NCBI RefSeq assembly: GCF_010111755.1
Contig: NC_088962.1
Coordinates: 992,001 to 1,056,000 of the forward strand
DNA: 64,000 nucleotides
Source of the DNA: Nakaseomyces glabratus
Taxonomy: Eukaryota > Ascomycota > Saccharomycetes > Saccharomycetales > Saccharomycetaceae
Direction of reading: 5' to 3'
The notes below the pieces were generated by a model that was not told the DNA's origin, searched no databases, and worked only from the letters and a program-made list of their open reading frames with translations. Each line of letters starts with the position of its first letter. Position 1 is the stretch's first letter. The position numbers and the translations under genes are program-made. Below are positions 27,348 through 38,610 of this stretch, in pieces.

Positions 27348-29938
27348 CTTTCTTTTTTTTGTGGTTCCCCTTGCTGCAATGTTGAGCATCCAACGTTTAT
27401 TTTTCGTCGAAAGTTTGGGTTTCGTCTTTTTTCTTTTTCTTTTTCTTTTCTCAGACAACTACTTCTACTTTCTCAACTCACCAGATGATGAACTCAGCAC
27501 TCAGGCTGCATTTGCAGTTTAAAGAATCAAAAAGCCGCATTCCGGTCGTCAATTTTTGTTCCGGATGTAGTGGTGCATGGCTATTTCTTTAGTTACCGTA
27601 TAGTCACTCGATCTAGCCAGAAATTTTTCAAACTTCTTAGTTTTGCAAGATGAAATATTTGAAAACGCTGCAGTATTTTCATTGGCGGCGGCCTTTTGGA
27701 AGCTAATGTGCAGGTACTTGTAAATACATATGCTGCAAACCTTTTTTTTTACTTCCACACGGTGTCCTCCTACAAATGTTCAAGTTAAACTATAACTATA
27801 CAGTAGTACATGAAGGTATGTTCATTGCTGAAACGGGTAATATGACAACTTTACAGTTGGTCATCCACTGAATTTTCAAAGGGCAATTTAACACAACGCA
27901 CCATAGTGAATTATATCAGTCCGGATACAAAGTTCTTTCAATCGGATCAATTCGTTGAAATACGGACTGGGTGCGCCAATAACTATAATTAATTGGGTTA
28001 GTAATTTATATACCCTTGGTCATAGAGAGATAGGTAATTACAACAGATACTGTCCACTAGTTTCTTTAGATGTAAAATTCAATTCAAGGAGCTCCATACT
28101 ATTGAAAAATTTTGCCGTTCACTCCCTTTTACTAGCACGTTCTTGAGATATGATCGCTTGGTGGTCTTCACAGCATTCAAATAAAAAGTCTACTCAGCTG
28201 CTGATATAAACATAATAAAAGCAGTATTTTTACCTCCCCCCTCCTACTTCTAGCTCATCTACTCATCGAAGGATTACGGTATCTACAGATCACGGATCCT
28301 TTTCCTGGTGCAAATTCTCGTAGAACCCTTTTATGTTTTAAACTACAGCTTATATCATCTCAATGAATTGCTTATGTATCATATGAAGTTGGAGTAGTTA
28401 AAAATAAATGAGAAAAAAAATGAAATCTTGCATAGGTTCAATAGTATTGTGCCCCTTCCGGATATAGACCGGCTTTATTATTTGGATCGTCCCTAAATCC
28501 ATAATGTCTAAAAGCAACTGCATGTGGTAGTCCCAGAACGGAGATTGCAAACAAATATACCACCATAATGTTGGGAACACACCCAAATATAAAAAAATGA
28601 ATCACTGCGCAGAATTCTTCTCGATGCCAACGTTATCGCAAATATTTCCCTATAAGGGAACGGATTAAGGGGAAAACATTGCGTGTGAGCCAGTTTGCGG
28701 GATGTTTCTCCTGCCCAGTATCACATGAGTTCATAATCCCGTTTGGGGGCTCTCCTAAGCTACTCTGTGAACTCCTAGATTTCAGCATTCAAATTATGGT
28801 TCCATTGCTGCAGTGCGACTTTTGGGTAATTTTGAAACAAATTTCATTAAATTTGTATGGATACTTGTCTTGGAACTAACAGTTGTCTGCCAAAAACGCT
28901 GCCTTGCACTCTGGCAAGAATAGATTTAGATGAGGGTGAATGCTGCAGGGATACCTTCCCGTGAAAGCGAAATCCAGAGAAGGAGCAAAAGAAACAAGAA
29001 AGAGGAAAAACAGGAATTTCATTGTAGTAGTCCTTTACTTTGCTAGACCATGTTCTGTGTGCTAAGTGCTGGTCCCAAATCCTTGTTCTGTGCTTGTCAG
29101 TACAGTGGCATAGTGTTCCCTGCCTTCTAGATCCTGACGAAAATATTTTCTTCGCAGTTTTACCGAAGGCCCTGATTTTGATTTTTTTGCTTCTTGTTAA
29201 TACAAAATTGTAACAGAAGAGCTGTAACAGAACTACAAGGGAAGGAGGGAAAAAAAAAAAAGAAAAAATCCAGAGAGTTACAATTATTGTAGAGATGGAC
29301 GACATTATGAACCGAATGAAATAAATCATTTGATTAAAAAGGTAGAAATAGTACAAAATGTGGAAAAGATGGAAAGTTGTTAATAGACCAAAGAATCTAC
29401 AAAACAGTAACTTACTGGCGGAGATAGACAGGCATACACTCTTCTAATTCCGTATCAATAATAACATAGCCGTCAACTGGATAGCAAGATTGCCATATAG
29501 TGTTTATTCACTTTCAATAATACTGGGCGTGTGAAGTGAAAGAGGTCTAGGAGGGGCAAACCGCCAATTTTTAGGTAAGAAGAAGGCATAGTCTGATGAT
29601 CAGCTAATCTACTTCATAAAGATATACTAAGATATTATTATTTTCAAAGAGAAACAAATCAAGGTTGCAAAAAGGCTGAAAACGGACATTAAAATTCAAT
29701 AGGCATCTTTGATCAGCGATCCCCGATTTCCACCTATTTCAAACAGAATTAAAAAAAATAAAAAAAACACAGTGTTGTATTTATGCATTTGGGAATAGTA
29801 CTTAAATAAGACTATTAAATTGAAGCATCCTAAACACAAAAAGAGATTAGCATTAGAACTGCTAAAAAGAATTTTATCTGTATTATATTTGAAGAAAAAA
29901 TATTTCACTGAACATAAGAGACCATCCCATAACTTAAA
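27348..29938. other. Long gene-poor region upstream of HAA1
   Basis: About 2.6 kb with no clear gene. It holds the HAA1 promoter, polypyrimidine stretches near 27.42-27.45 kb, AGGGG/CCCCT cores, and one small minus-strand frame (28438-28566). I recognise no snoRNA, snRNA or other RNA gene. Such a long upstream region is unusual for a yeast gene. Confidence 0.5.
28438..28566 (-). CDS. Possible 42-residue single-span membrane peptide
   Basis: An ATG frame of 42 codons in the HAA1-REC8 gap. The product begins with a hydrophobic segment (VVYLFAISVLGLPHAVAF) and ends in a polar tail containing RDDPNNKAGLYPEG. The open frame extends hydrophobically upstream of the ATG (FFIFGCVPNI) without another ATG. 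I do not recognise it. Composition looks protein-like, but frames of this size arise by chance. Confidence 0.25.
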   Translation of the reverse strand: MVVYLFAISVLGLPHAVAFRHYGFRDDPNNKAGLYPEGAQYY

Positions 29939-32572
29939 ATGGTTTTGATAAATGGCGTTAAATACGCTTGTGAGAGATGTATTAGAGGCCATAGGGTTAC
30001 CACATGTAACCATTCAGATCAGCCACTGATGATGATAAAACCTAAAGGTAGGCCGTCTACCACCTGTGACTATTGTAAATTTCTAAGAAAAAATAAGAAG
30101 ACTATACCCGATGAGAGTCGATGTACATGTGGAAGGCTTGAGAAAAAGCGGCTCCAGAAAGAGGCAGAGGAAGAGGCAAGGAGGAAAGGGTTGCCATTGC
30201 CGGTACCAGAGAAGAAGACAAGGAAGAAGAAAGAGGTTAGTTCTATGCCTCCTGGAATCATCAGTCCTACCTCATCTGGTGCAACTAGAAAGAAAATGAT
30301 TTCCTTGGAACCGCGTAAAGCGATCTCATCTGACCACCTTCATCTGCATCATAGTCAAACTAGTCCCACGATGGCGACAAATGGGAAGTCTTTGAGGAGA
30401 AGAAATAACACTACAAGTAGCAGTGGTTTGACAATAGGATTGAAGGAACAGAATAGCTTCAGTAGTTTTTCTGGTCATGTTGGTGATGTTACGAGTCCTG
30501 CATCAATAAATGAACTGAGTGTTCACCCTAGTAATATGTCAGCCAATAAGTTTTATAACTTCTCAAACTCTTTGAATGAAAATGATGAATCTACGAATCT
30601 GACGTCTAATCCATTCCTGGATAGAATAGATTCATCCACGTCATTAGAAAGTTCTGTGTTCAACAGGAATATAAGACCAAATAATGACTCTTCAAGTTTA
30701 CTAGGTAGGGATTTTTTGGATACTATAGATACAGGTGTAAACAACCAACAAACAGCAATACATTCGGCCGGTGTATCAGGAACAAGTCACAGTAGTACAC
30801 ATACACACCCTGTCCCTACTGGTAGGGTCACAAAAGAATACCATCATATTCCATCGATGACTTCAATTTCATCTTTACATTCTACCCAATCCTTAGAACA
30901 TAACTTCAATCTGCCTCAAAGTCCACCTCTAAGTACCGTTTCATTCAGTCTCTTAAGTGATACGCTATCTCCACCGACACATAGTGGAGTATTTCGGAAG
31001 TCAAACAATATGTCACATAATAATCAACCAATTAGGTCTCTCGATTGGGAATCAGGTAATCAATCTGATAATAATATAAGTCCTATTTCGAATAACAATA
31101 TATCACAGGGTGACAGAAATGACTACATACCAAATGGAAAAAATAATCATAATTATACTGCCTCACAACCAAGAAAAATTCAGAGATCGGTGAGTGAGCA
31201 AAACTCGCATGAAAATGCTACCATTGGGTTAAATCCGCTGTATAACTCTAAGAAAATTACTCCTAAAACTAGGACTCATGTTGGAGAGGTCATTATTCCA
31301 CTAGATGAATATGTGCCGCCGGACATAAACGGAATAGGAAGAGTCAACGGAAGTGAATCATTAACAGCTCAAGACTGGCCTTTACCAATTGATGAAGCAC
31401 CGAATGGTGTCGAATTTAATGATGTTATGAATAATAGAAACTCGGATAGAGACAACAACATGGCTAACGATATTCAAAGTCATTATAGTGACAATTTCAG
31501 TACAACAGCTACAGAGGCAGAACAGGCGATCATGAGTGATTCTGATATTATTACCTCAAATCCGAAAGATTTGGCATATACTGGTCTTTTAGATATGCTT
31601 TCAAATGGTTCGTCTGTTTCTAATATGTCGAAGATGAATTTTTTTGGTCATGGAAATAATAAGAATGATCGCTTCTCTGTGAACTTGAATTCTCGTGATC
31701 CCAACAACAAACAAAATAATAGTATTGCAGTCAGTCGTTACTCTAATGATTATATAGATGATAAAAAGGTTACGACAGACAACGCTAGCACTAGAAGTGT
31801 CGAGGTGCTATCACTAACTCCCAGTTTTATGGATATTCCGGATCGGATGGAGTCGAACAAGACCGAGATAGCTGCAGATTCAACCAACAGTTATAATCAA
31901 ACTCGTTCTGACAGTGATAGAAGAGCCGAGTTCCAACACTTTCAAGAACAACAGATGTTAGCTCGACAGGCACAATCACAACTTTACCGTAAGAAAAATC
32001 AAACTTCTACTCAAGATGAACCTACACAGTCATTTACGTCAAGCTCGAAATTTGATGGCTCCGATCCAGATCCAATTCTTGGTATCAGAAAGCCTAGTTT
32101 TGAAGATAACAATATGTTTAGTAATGCAAGCAGTCATAATGCATTAGCCAATCCTAAGAGTAATTCTATTTCCTTTGACGCTTCTAGAGAATCTAGTGAT
32201 TATAAAGGTGTTCTGGGGAAGCAACCCTCTAACTTAATGCATGTGAGAGAGGTCAATAACATAGATGATAGTTTGTTACCGACTTTTGCAGATATAGACA
32301 GGTACAGCGGGGGCGATGCATATATGGATGTTGACTCTAGTCTTGCAGGAGTATCTTCAAGAGAAGAAGATTCCACTCGAGCCAATAATAATCAAGATAC
32401 CGGTGAAGATTTTGATAATAAAGGACGGTTCAACCTTACGCATCACACCAGCCCAACACTAGGTAGAGATGATAACTCCCCCATTAGCAGTTTACAGGTA
32501 GTGTCTCCTCCAAGCCAATTATTATCTGACGAAGGTTTCGCTGAATTGGATAATTTTATGACATCGCTATGA
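29939..32572 (+). CDS. HAA1: Copper-fist transcription factor Haa1 (weak-acid response)
   Basis: Haa1 activates genes for tolerance to acetic and other weak acids. It has 877 residues, clearly longer than S. cerevisiae Haa1 (about 694). The N-terminal copper fist is intact: Cys11, Cys14, Cys23 and His25 bind zinc, and the KGRP minor-groove motif is at 36-39. Further cysteines are at 43, 46, 62 and 64 (CTCGRLEKK). After Cys64 there is no cysteine at all, so the second CxC cluster of S. cerevisiae Haa1 (CTCGTDEVCKYH) is missing. The rest is Asn/Ser-rich with conserved islands (PSMTSISSLHSTQSLEHNF, VEVLSLTPSFMDIP) and a conserved activating C-terminus (SPPSQLLSDEGFAELDNF). Followed by SUT, as in YPR008W-YPR009W. 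Confidence 0.96.
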   Translation: MVLINGVKYACERCIRGHRVTTCNHSDQPLMMIKPKGRPSTTCDYCKFLRKNKKTIPDESRCTCGRLEKKRLQKEAEEEARRKGLPLPVPEKKTRKKKEVSSMPPGIISPTSSGATRKKMISLEPRKAISSDHLHLHHSQTSPTMATNGKSLRRRNNTTSSSGLTIGLKEQNSFSSFSGHVGDVTSPASINELSVHPSNMSANKFYNFSNSLNENDESTNLTSNPFLDRIDSSTSLESSVFNRNIRPNNDSSSLLGRDFLDTIDTGVNNQQTAIHSAGVSGTSHSSTHTHPVPTGRVTKEYHHIPSMTSISSLHSTQSLEHNFNLPQSPPLSTVSFSLLSDTLSPPTHSGVFRKSNNMSHNNQPIRSLDWESGNQSDNNISPISNNNISQGDRNDYIPNGKNNHNYTASQPRKIQRSVSEQNSHENATIGLNPLYNSKKITPKTRTHVGEVIIPLDEYVPPDINGIGRVNGSESLTAQDWPLPIDEAPNGVEFNDVMNNRNSDRDNNMANDIQSHYSDNFSTTATEAEQAIMSDSDIITSNPKDLAYTGLLDMLSNGSSVSNMSKMNFFGHGNNKNDRFSVNLNSRDPNNKQNNSIAVSRYSNDYIDDKKVTTDNASTRSVEVLSLTPSFMDIPDRMESNKTEIAADSTNSYNQTRSDSDRRAEFQHFQEQQMLARQAQSQLYRKKNQTSTQDEPTQSFTSSSKFDGSDPDPILGIRKPSFEDNNMFSNASSHNALANPKSNSISFDASRESSDYKGVLGKQPSNLMHVREVNNIDDSLLPTFADIDRYSGGDAYMDVDSSLAGVSSREEDSTRANNNQDTGEDFDNKGRFNLTHHTSPTLGRDDNSPISSLQVVSPPSQLLSDEGFAELDNFMTSL

Positions 32573-34181
32573 TAGATATGTACTGAAATGGTTCGGGAAG
32601 AAACTTTGAAAATACCATGTCTTTTTTTTCCTTTTTATTCGCAGTGGAAACTGTTAACCTTTGTTCTAATTCGTGTTCCAATTTTCAGCACCTTTCAAAA
32701 GCTACAAATATTCCTGGTGAGGATCAGTCAATGACCTCTGTTGGACTTCGTTAATGTTCTCGACTCTTCTAAACTGCATATGAAATGATAATCGCATTAA
32801 TGTGAAAGAAAACGACTACAGTTGTATTTCTTTTTTTTTTTTTCTATAACTAGACCTTTGTTATATAGAACTATTCAACGTATGTGTATTCTATCGGGTC
32901 TCAAGATACATCAATATTCCTTCTATAATTGTAATAAATTATTTATACAACTATTTCGCACTAAGCCGCGGCCTGCTCGAAGTGTTTGTGCAACTGTAGA
33001 GTTAAGAATGCATTCGATATGATTTGGAAAAGTGCCACATAGCATGCCTTCGAACACCTAGACGATGTTAGCCGATCTAAGTTGTCATCATAAATCAAAA
33101 CTGAAGTATAGTTCCATTCTTACTATCTGGCATATACGTCATTAGGAGAAGGATGAAGGCTTCCTTGATCTCAGTTTTATGATGACGTGCTAAGCAGTAA
33201 AAACCACTGTGAAAAAAAGTTTCTCCGAGGAACTGAAAATACTAAAAAAAATGCCAAGAAGTAGGGAGAAAATAGAAAAAAAAAAAGAAAACGGAGGCGG
33301 GGTTACAATTCCGTGTAGGGCATATTGGAAACCAGTATCCTATTATTACTAGTTGCCGCTAAGTATGCCCAGGTTGATAGATTTTGCGGGTTGTGGCTAA
33401 CAGTGCCTCATGAGCAAAAGCGACTCCAGAAAAAGGCGTGATTCAAGGGTGTTGTGTGTACTGCACATAGCAAAGCATTTGATGTAACCCATGGAGTTGG
33501 CACAAGCCACGTCAACAAGCATACATGAGACAAGTTGCCGCATTTGGAAAAGCCTTATTATGTTCTTGCCCCGCACGGAACTACTCTAAGGGATATACGA
33601 AATTGGGTAAGCCCCAATAGAGTCTTCTCCTATCTGCAGCGGTATAGCATATTTCCTTCGAGTCTGCCGTCGCTGCTACGGAGTCCGTATTTTAATTAGA
33701 AATGTGTCATAATGGTGAGTTTTCAAGAACAGAGATAAGGGACAAGCGAGTGAATGCCCCACTTCCTACTTTGGGGAGAGAAAAAGAAACGAGATAATTG
33801 TTTCTGGGGGTACATTTGCAATGGGTTTTTTTCCATCCAATCTCATTGCAATCATTTGGCAAATGGTAATCAATTGGAAAATCCTTTTTCGGCGGTAGTG
33901 TGCTTCTTTGCGAACAGTAGCGCAAGCGTGCGCACATATACTTACGATCCATTTGTCGTCCCGTTCATTTCTTTTGTTGGGACACGCAGATTTTTGGTGT
34001 TTGAGCTAGCTAAACTAATGAAATGCTCACGACTATGGAATGACTTTCTCCGAGAGTCCCTTTCTTCTGGAGTGTTAATCCAGATTTAGGAAAAAGGAGG
34101 TACAACACGAATATAGCTCTAACTATTTGAACCACACGCCCTTTCGGAAGAAAGACTCCTAAAAGCGGTGCTGCTAGATAG

Positions 34182-36200
34182 CCCCTGCATCTCTGCCATT
34201 CCCTTTCCAATCGAACAGCAGGAAAATCACTATGGTGCTGCTTCCTTCTGCGGCGCATCAGTGCGGGATGGTAAAATCATATGTGTCTTTCTCTCATATC
34301 ATTGGGAAGAAGTTTTTCCATGCAAGTTCAAACAGCCCACAGAAATGCAAGCAGGGAACTCCAAAGGGGTTTTTTTGCCCCACTTTTAATATTTCCATCT
34401 TCTCTTTCCACAAGTTTTCTCAAAAATTGTACTCTCCGTGCATTTCTCCACTCTCATTACCTTCGCTGGCTTTCCTACCCTCCCCCCCCTCCACCTAGAT
34501 ACCCCGTCTTACGTGGTTCACTCGGATCTGACACCTAGAAGACAGGAGAAACAAAAGTAGTTATTCCGAATTTTTCCAATCAAATTGATTTTTCCGTTAT
34601 TGGTAATTATAGTGGTTGTTCCCGTACTGGTACATCTGCGTTGTGAATGTAAGGAAGAAGCAAAAGATGGAGCGTGTGGGAAGTGTGCCCTCCTTCAGAT
34701 ATGTGCCCCGCCTTGGAGAAAGGAGCCTACATCCCTATATCTCGTCTTTGTGAGGATTTTTGAGCACAGAACCAGGCGTACGGATAAGGGAGAGGATTAT
34801 TGATGTTGCCCTTGAACACTCACAGAAAGGTAAACACAGTTAGCTCAAGTACTCCGTATAGGCGTTTCAGTGTGTACTGTGCATTTGGAGGGGCTTTAAA
34901 GGCTCAAGTAAGGATCACCGGAAAAATTACTGTCCGAGGAGGCTAAGAATAGCATGTTAGAGGGCAATCATCTTTTCTTTTGCTATCAGAAACAATTATT
35001 CCGGTGTTTTCTCCTGCATTTGTCTATGGAAAATATTTTTTTGTGGATGTTTTTGTGTGTTTCGAAGAATGGCTCAATAAATCAGGTAGGATTGGGTTTA
35101 GGGACTAATTTTTCCGCAAAAAATAAGAGAAGACGAACTTCAGCAATGCAATGAAACCTCAGCACAAACACTCCTAATATATCTCAAATGCGGGGTCAAA
35201 GAAAGTGTCAGAGAAACGCAAAATGAAAATAAAGCAAACAACACCATCCCTCCAGCCTTTTCTAAGGGCTTTGCCCAACTGGTTTTCTCAAATGGGCTAA
35301 TGAGTACGACCGTAACATGCACAGAAGGTGCTATAGTAAAGTAATCTCGGAATTTTTTGTTTTAGTATGTGCCCTTACTGCAATTACATCTCTGGAAAAA
35401 CTCCAATTTTTTATTTCCTTGAGTACAGAAATCTTGCTCAGATTAGGTTCTGGTGTTTTCTCTTACATGTGGCACAGACTTCACTGTACAGAATGGAGTC
35501 CTCTTCATCAATTTCTTTCTTTTTTTTTGTGTGTGTGTGTGTGTTATGAGTCTTTTTGAAACTTCCACCCTCCCTTCCCCTCCTTCTCCAGCGTGATCTG
35601 TGTGTGAAATGGAAGTAGGGCCCAACTGGTTCCAGGTCGAGGAAGGAAAAACTTTCGTTCTGCTTCTTTTTGGACCCTTTGTCTTCTATTTTTCCATAAT
35701 ATATTGCTGTCGCACTGCTGTTTCTAGCACTAATGTTTTGCCCCTCCATCATAATTCTTGCTACTCAGCTGGAGATTTGCTGTTTCCTTCCAACTTTCAT
35801 CGTCTCATAATCATCCCGCAATAAATATTTTGTGACAGTAACGAAGCGCAGACTACAGAGGGGAAGGAAGCTGGCAATTGGTACAGTGGAAGAGGGGAGT
35901 TTATAGAATGGCAAGATGCGGAAGACGTTGTCCTGTGTGCGATTAGAACAAAGGGAGAAGGATTATGTACTTTGGCTCATTTCCTAAATGGAACTAGCAA
36001 GAAAACATCAATAGCAAAAGAAAAGAAGTGGGAAGGAGAAAAAGAAAAAGCTATAGCAAGGAGAATAGCACGTATCAATTGTTGCAAAACAATATGGAAA
36101 TTTGAATGATAAGGAATCAGAGCGGATTTCTACTCTCTCGCACTTTTACCTATTTGAATTTTTATTTCTGGGGTTTCTCTACTATTTGGAGGGAGAGGGG
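34182..36200. promoter_or_regulatory. Cluster of nine STRE-like elements upstream of SUT
   Basis: AGGGG or CCCCT cores at 34182, 34365, 34486, 34889, 35577, 35741, 35859, 35893 and 36196, plus a Mig1-like CCCCGC at 34706. STREs bind Msn2/Msn4 and Mig1 reads G-rich boxes. By a rough count about two or three such 5-mers would be expected by chance in 2 kb of this composition. Function is inferred. Confidence 0.5.
35529..35544 (+). repeat. (GT)8 dinucleotide repeat
   Basis: Sixteen bases of GT directly after a T-rich tract, in the SUT upstream region. A short microsatellite, likely polymorphic. Confidence 0.9.
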
Positions 36201-36538
36201 GATGTAGTAGTGGGTCGAAGAGCAATCATGTAGAGAAACGACAACGACAGGAAAATAATCAAACCATCTGGAGAAACCATTTGGTATTGAAATGAGGAAT
36301 TTTACCACCTGAAAAAAAAAAATTTATATATAAGTAACAAGGTTTATCATGAGATTCCTCGAACTGCAGTTTAAGTAATACTGATTAACTTATTTTTATT
36401 CCTGCTTTAACTGTATTCTTCATTCCGGAACTTAAAATTTAAAGGTAAGGAAATATTCTATTGTTTTAACTTCTTTTCTATTTTTTCATAGAAGAAGGAA
36501 TTGAATTAAGAAAAAAGCATAAACTAAAAATTAACGAA

Positions 36539-37639
36539 ATGGCTACAAGTATAACTGTTTTGAATAGAGATACATCTCTCCCACCACTGCTACTACCCAA
36601 TCTATCATCGTCAAGGGCTTCCTTTGGTGATTCGTTGAGTAGTGTACCAAGCTCTCGCAGTAATAGCAGCTCCACTACATTGAGCCGCATAGATTCCACT
36701 TCCTCTGCTGCATCATCGGTATCCTCTACTGATTTATTTTTAAGTAGTCAGCATGTTAACCTAGAACTGAAGAAGGCTAGAACAGATGACCATTACTATT
36801 ATAATCCTGCTTTTGCTGCTGCGACATTGAGTCCCGTATCATCTTTGCCAAAGCCTACACAAATGCTAGACGTTCCAACTTTAAGCACTTTGCCATCATT
36901 CACAAGCACGTACACCACACATTCCCCAACCACACCTGGTGAGGTTATTGGGTCCGCTAACATCGGTGCCACATTGAGCAAATTCGAAAGTAGGGCCTTC
37001 AAGGTATCGAAGTCTAAGAAAGCTATACTAAACCTTGCCTCTCCAAAACAGAAACTACCCTCCCCAAAACTTGGTGTGATCCAAAAACCGATTTCTGTAC
37101 CGCCAAAGAAATCTTCCCCTTTTGTGTCTGCATTCAATACTATGGCAAGTAATATCAAGTCTACATCAGATCTAGTGGCCAACAATGCAGGTAAGAGGCA
37201 AAGAATTGGCCCTAGTTGTGACAAATGCCGCTCCAAGAAAATTAAATGTGACGCTAAGATAGACATTCTTTGCCAAGACGAAGCTGTCCTTCACATGTTT
37301 GGTCAAAGCCTACACCATGAGCTAACCAAGCATGAGATCGAAACCCAGCTAGGCCAAGAAGTGTACAGTCAAAGCAGCACATTTGCTTACATTTCTAAAG
37401 ATTTAATGTCAAAGATTGAAAGCAGGGAACCAGATGCTAAGATTATCAAGCATCTGGATAAGATAATCTACTTCCAACCTTGTACTTCTTGTTCTAGAAA
37501 GAAAAATACTGCAGTATGTGCTTTCTCTAAAGGTTTTACTAGAGCCGACATTAACATCTTCTCTAAGATTGGTTCGCGTGTTGCTCAAAAGCCAATTTAC
37601 GAAATGACTTACAAGGAATACAAGAAGGCAGGATTCTAA
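36539..37639 (+). CDS. SUT1: Zinc-cluster regulator of the Sut1/Sut2 type
   Basis: A 366-residue nuclear regulator related to Sut1/Sut2, which control sterol uptake, hypoxic genes and filamentation in S. cerevisiae. The N-terminal 220 residues are Ser/Thr/Pro rich and probably disordered. The DNA-binding part is an atypical Zn(II)2Cys6: Cys227, Cys230 and Cys237 (CDKCRSKKIKC) form the first half, but the second half (Cys315, Cys318, Cys327; CTSC...VC) comes only after about 77 residues. A basic KRQR precedes it. Position after HAA1 is that of SUT2 (YPR009W), but whether the single gene should be called SUT1 or SUT2 cannot be decided. No Gal4-type middle region is present. Confidence 0.88.
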   Translation: MATSITVLNRDTSLPPLLLPNLSSSRASFGDSLSSVPSSRSNSSSTTLSRIDSTSSAASSVSSTDLFLSSQHVNLELKKARTDDHYYYNPAFAAATLSPVSSLPKPTQMLDVPTLSTLPSFTSTYTTHSPTTPGEVIGSANIGATLSKFESRAFKVSKSKKAILNLASPKQKLPSPKLGVIQKPISVPPKKSSPFVSAFNTMASNIKSTSDLVANNAGKRQRIGPSCDKCRSKKIKCDAKIDILCQDEAVLHMFGQSLHHELTKHEIETQLGQEVYSQSSTFAYISKDLMSKIESREPDAKIIKHLDKIIYFQPCTSCSRKKNTAVCAFSKGFTRADINIFSKIGSRVAQKPIYEMTYKEYKKAGF

Positions 37640-38192
37640 TTTACCATCGATAACTAAAGCCTTACTTTCTCTGCTTCAGGCACAAGCCTGTTAAAACATT
37701 CACCAATAATGCATCTTTCAATCTTCTTCATTTGCCATGACAGCAGTAATACCTGTACAGTTCCTAACACTGTTGTAATCATACAGACATAATGACCATA
37801 CATTCTTATTTTTCACTTCTTTGAAGTGTATGTTTCAAAACTAGTCCTGATACAAGCACATCGTTCAAGTTCGAAAAGAAATAATTTATAATAACAAACC
37901 AAAAAAAATAACTGTTTGGATAGTAATCCGCTTTTGTTTTTGAAGTTTGTGATTAAATTTCAACGACCCCATCTTTATTTAATGACCTTATTTGTACTTA
38001 AGTATAAATCCTTTAATGATAAAAATATGTTTTTCCGTATTCTCACTTTCATTTGACTTGAAAATCATTGAAAATTGAATCCAACACTACAGAATCTGAC
38101 ATTATATTGTATTATCTTAGCAACTTAAACACAAAAGGCTTACTGTTACAGAGTATACAAACGAAGGCCTATGTTTACTTTTAAAAAAGAAA
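37640..38192. other. SUT 3' region
   Basis: 553 bp between the SUT stop and the tRNA-Gly terminator. AT-rich at its distal end. Nothing recognised. Confidence 0.5.
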
Positions 38193-38263
38193 TGCGCAAG
38201 CCCGGAATCGAACCGGGGGCCCAACGATGGCAACGTTGGATTTTACCACTAAACCACTTGCGC
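38193..38263 (-). tRNA. tRNA-Gly (anticodon GCC)
   Basis: Same 71-nt sequence as the gene at 27277, on the minus strand. Anticodon at 38229-38231. An A6 run at 38183-38188 (T6 on the transcribed strand) ends transcription 4 bases after the gene. Confidence 0.98.
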
Positions 38264-38610
38264 TTAACTGATTGTTGGTTGTCTGTTGGGAAAGTGGTAC
38301 TATATGGACTTTTACAGATTTGTCAAGATGAAGTTTTATCTATAAATATCTAGTGTATAGACTGGAAAACAATGCGGAGGCATAGTAAGGCTCCTAAGAA
38401 GATATTTATTTTACTCAAATTTATTAATTAGCACCCGCCTGGTTATGATGTAACCATAATAGTATAATTTAAATTTGAAAGACGTTTTGACTCGTTTGCT
38501 TAACATAGAAAATTTATTGATGGAATCGGAACTTCTTATGGCACAGGTACATTCATTAATTACTTGATCAAGAGAGATATGGCCAGTTAAAAATAACTTG
38601 ACAAAAAATA

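Larger units (their letters stand above)
32573..36538. other. Long (4 kb) upstream region of the SUT gene
   Basis: Nearly 4 kb between HAA1 and SUT with no credible gene. From about 33.3 to 36.2 kb it is visibly richer in GC than usual yeast intergenic DNA, with many C, G and T tracts, a GT repeat and a cluster of AGGGG/CCCCT elements. No tRNA or other RNA signature was recognised. Best read as a large regulatory region, perhaps with noncoding transcription. Confidence 0.55.

Noticed and set aside
33179..33236. Box C (ATGATGA) and box D (CTGA) about 50 nt apart, a possible C/D snoRNA
   Set aside because: Too short, terminal stem imperfect and no D' box or guide recognised; such motif pairs are frequent by chance.
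33754..34089. 111-codon frame and many overlapping 60-100 codon frames in the SUT upstream region
   Set aside because: Low-complexity aromatic and cysteine-rich translations without conserved motifs; the same DNA is open in several frames at once.
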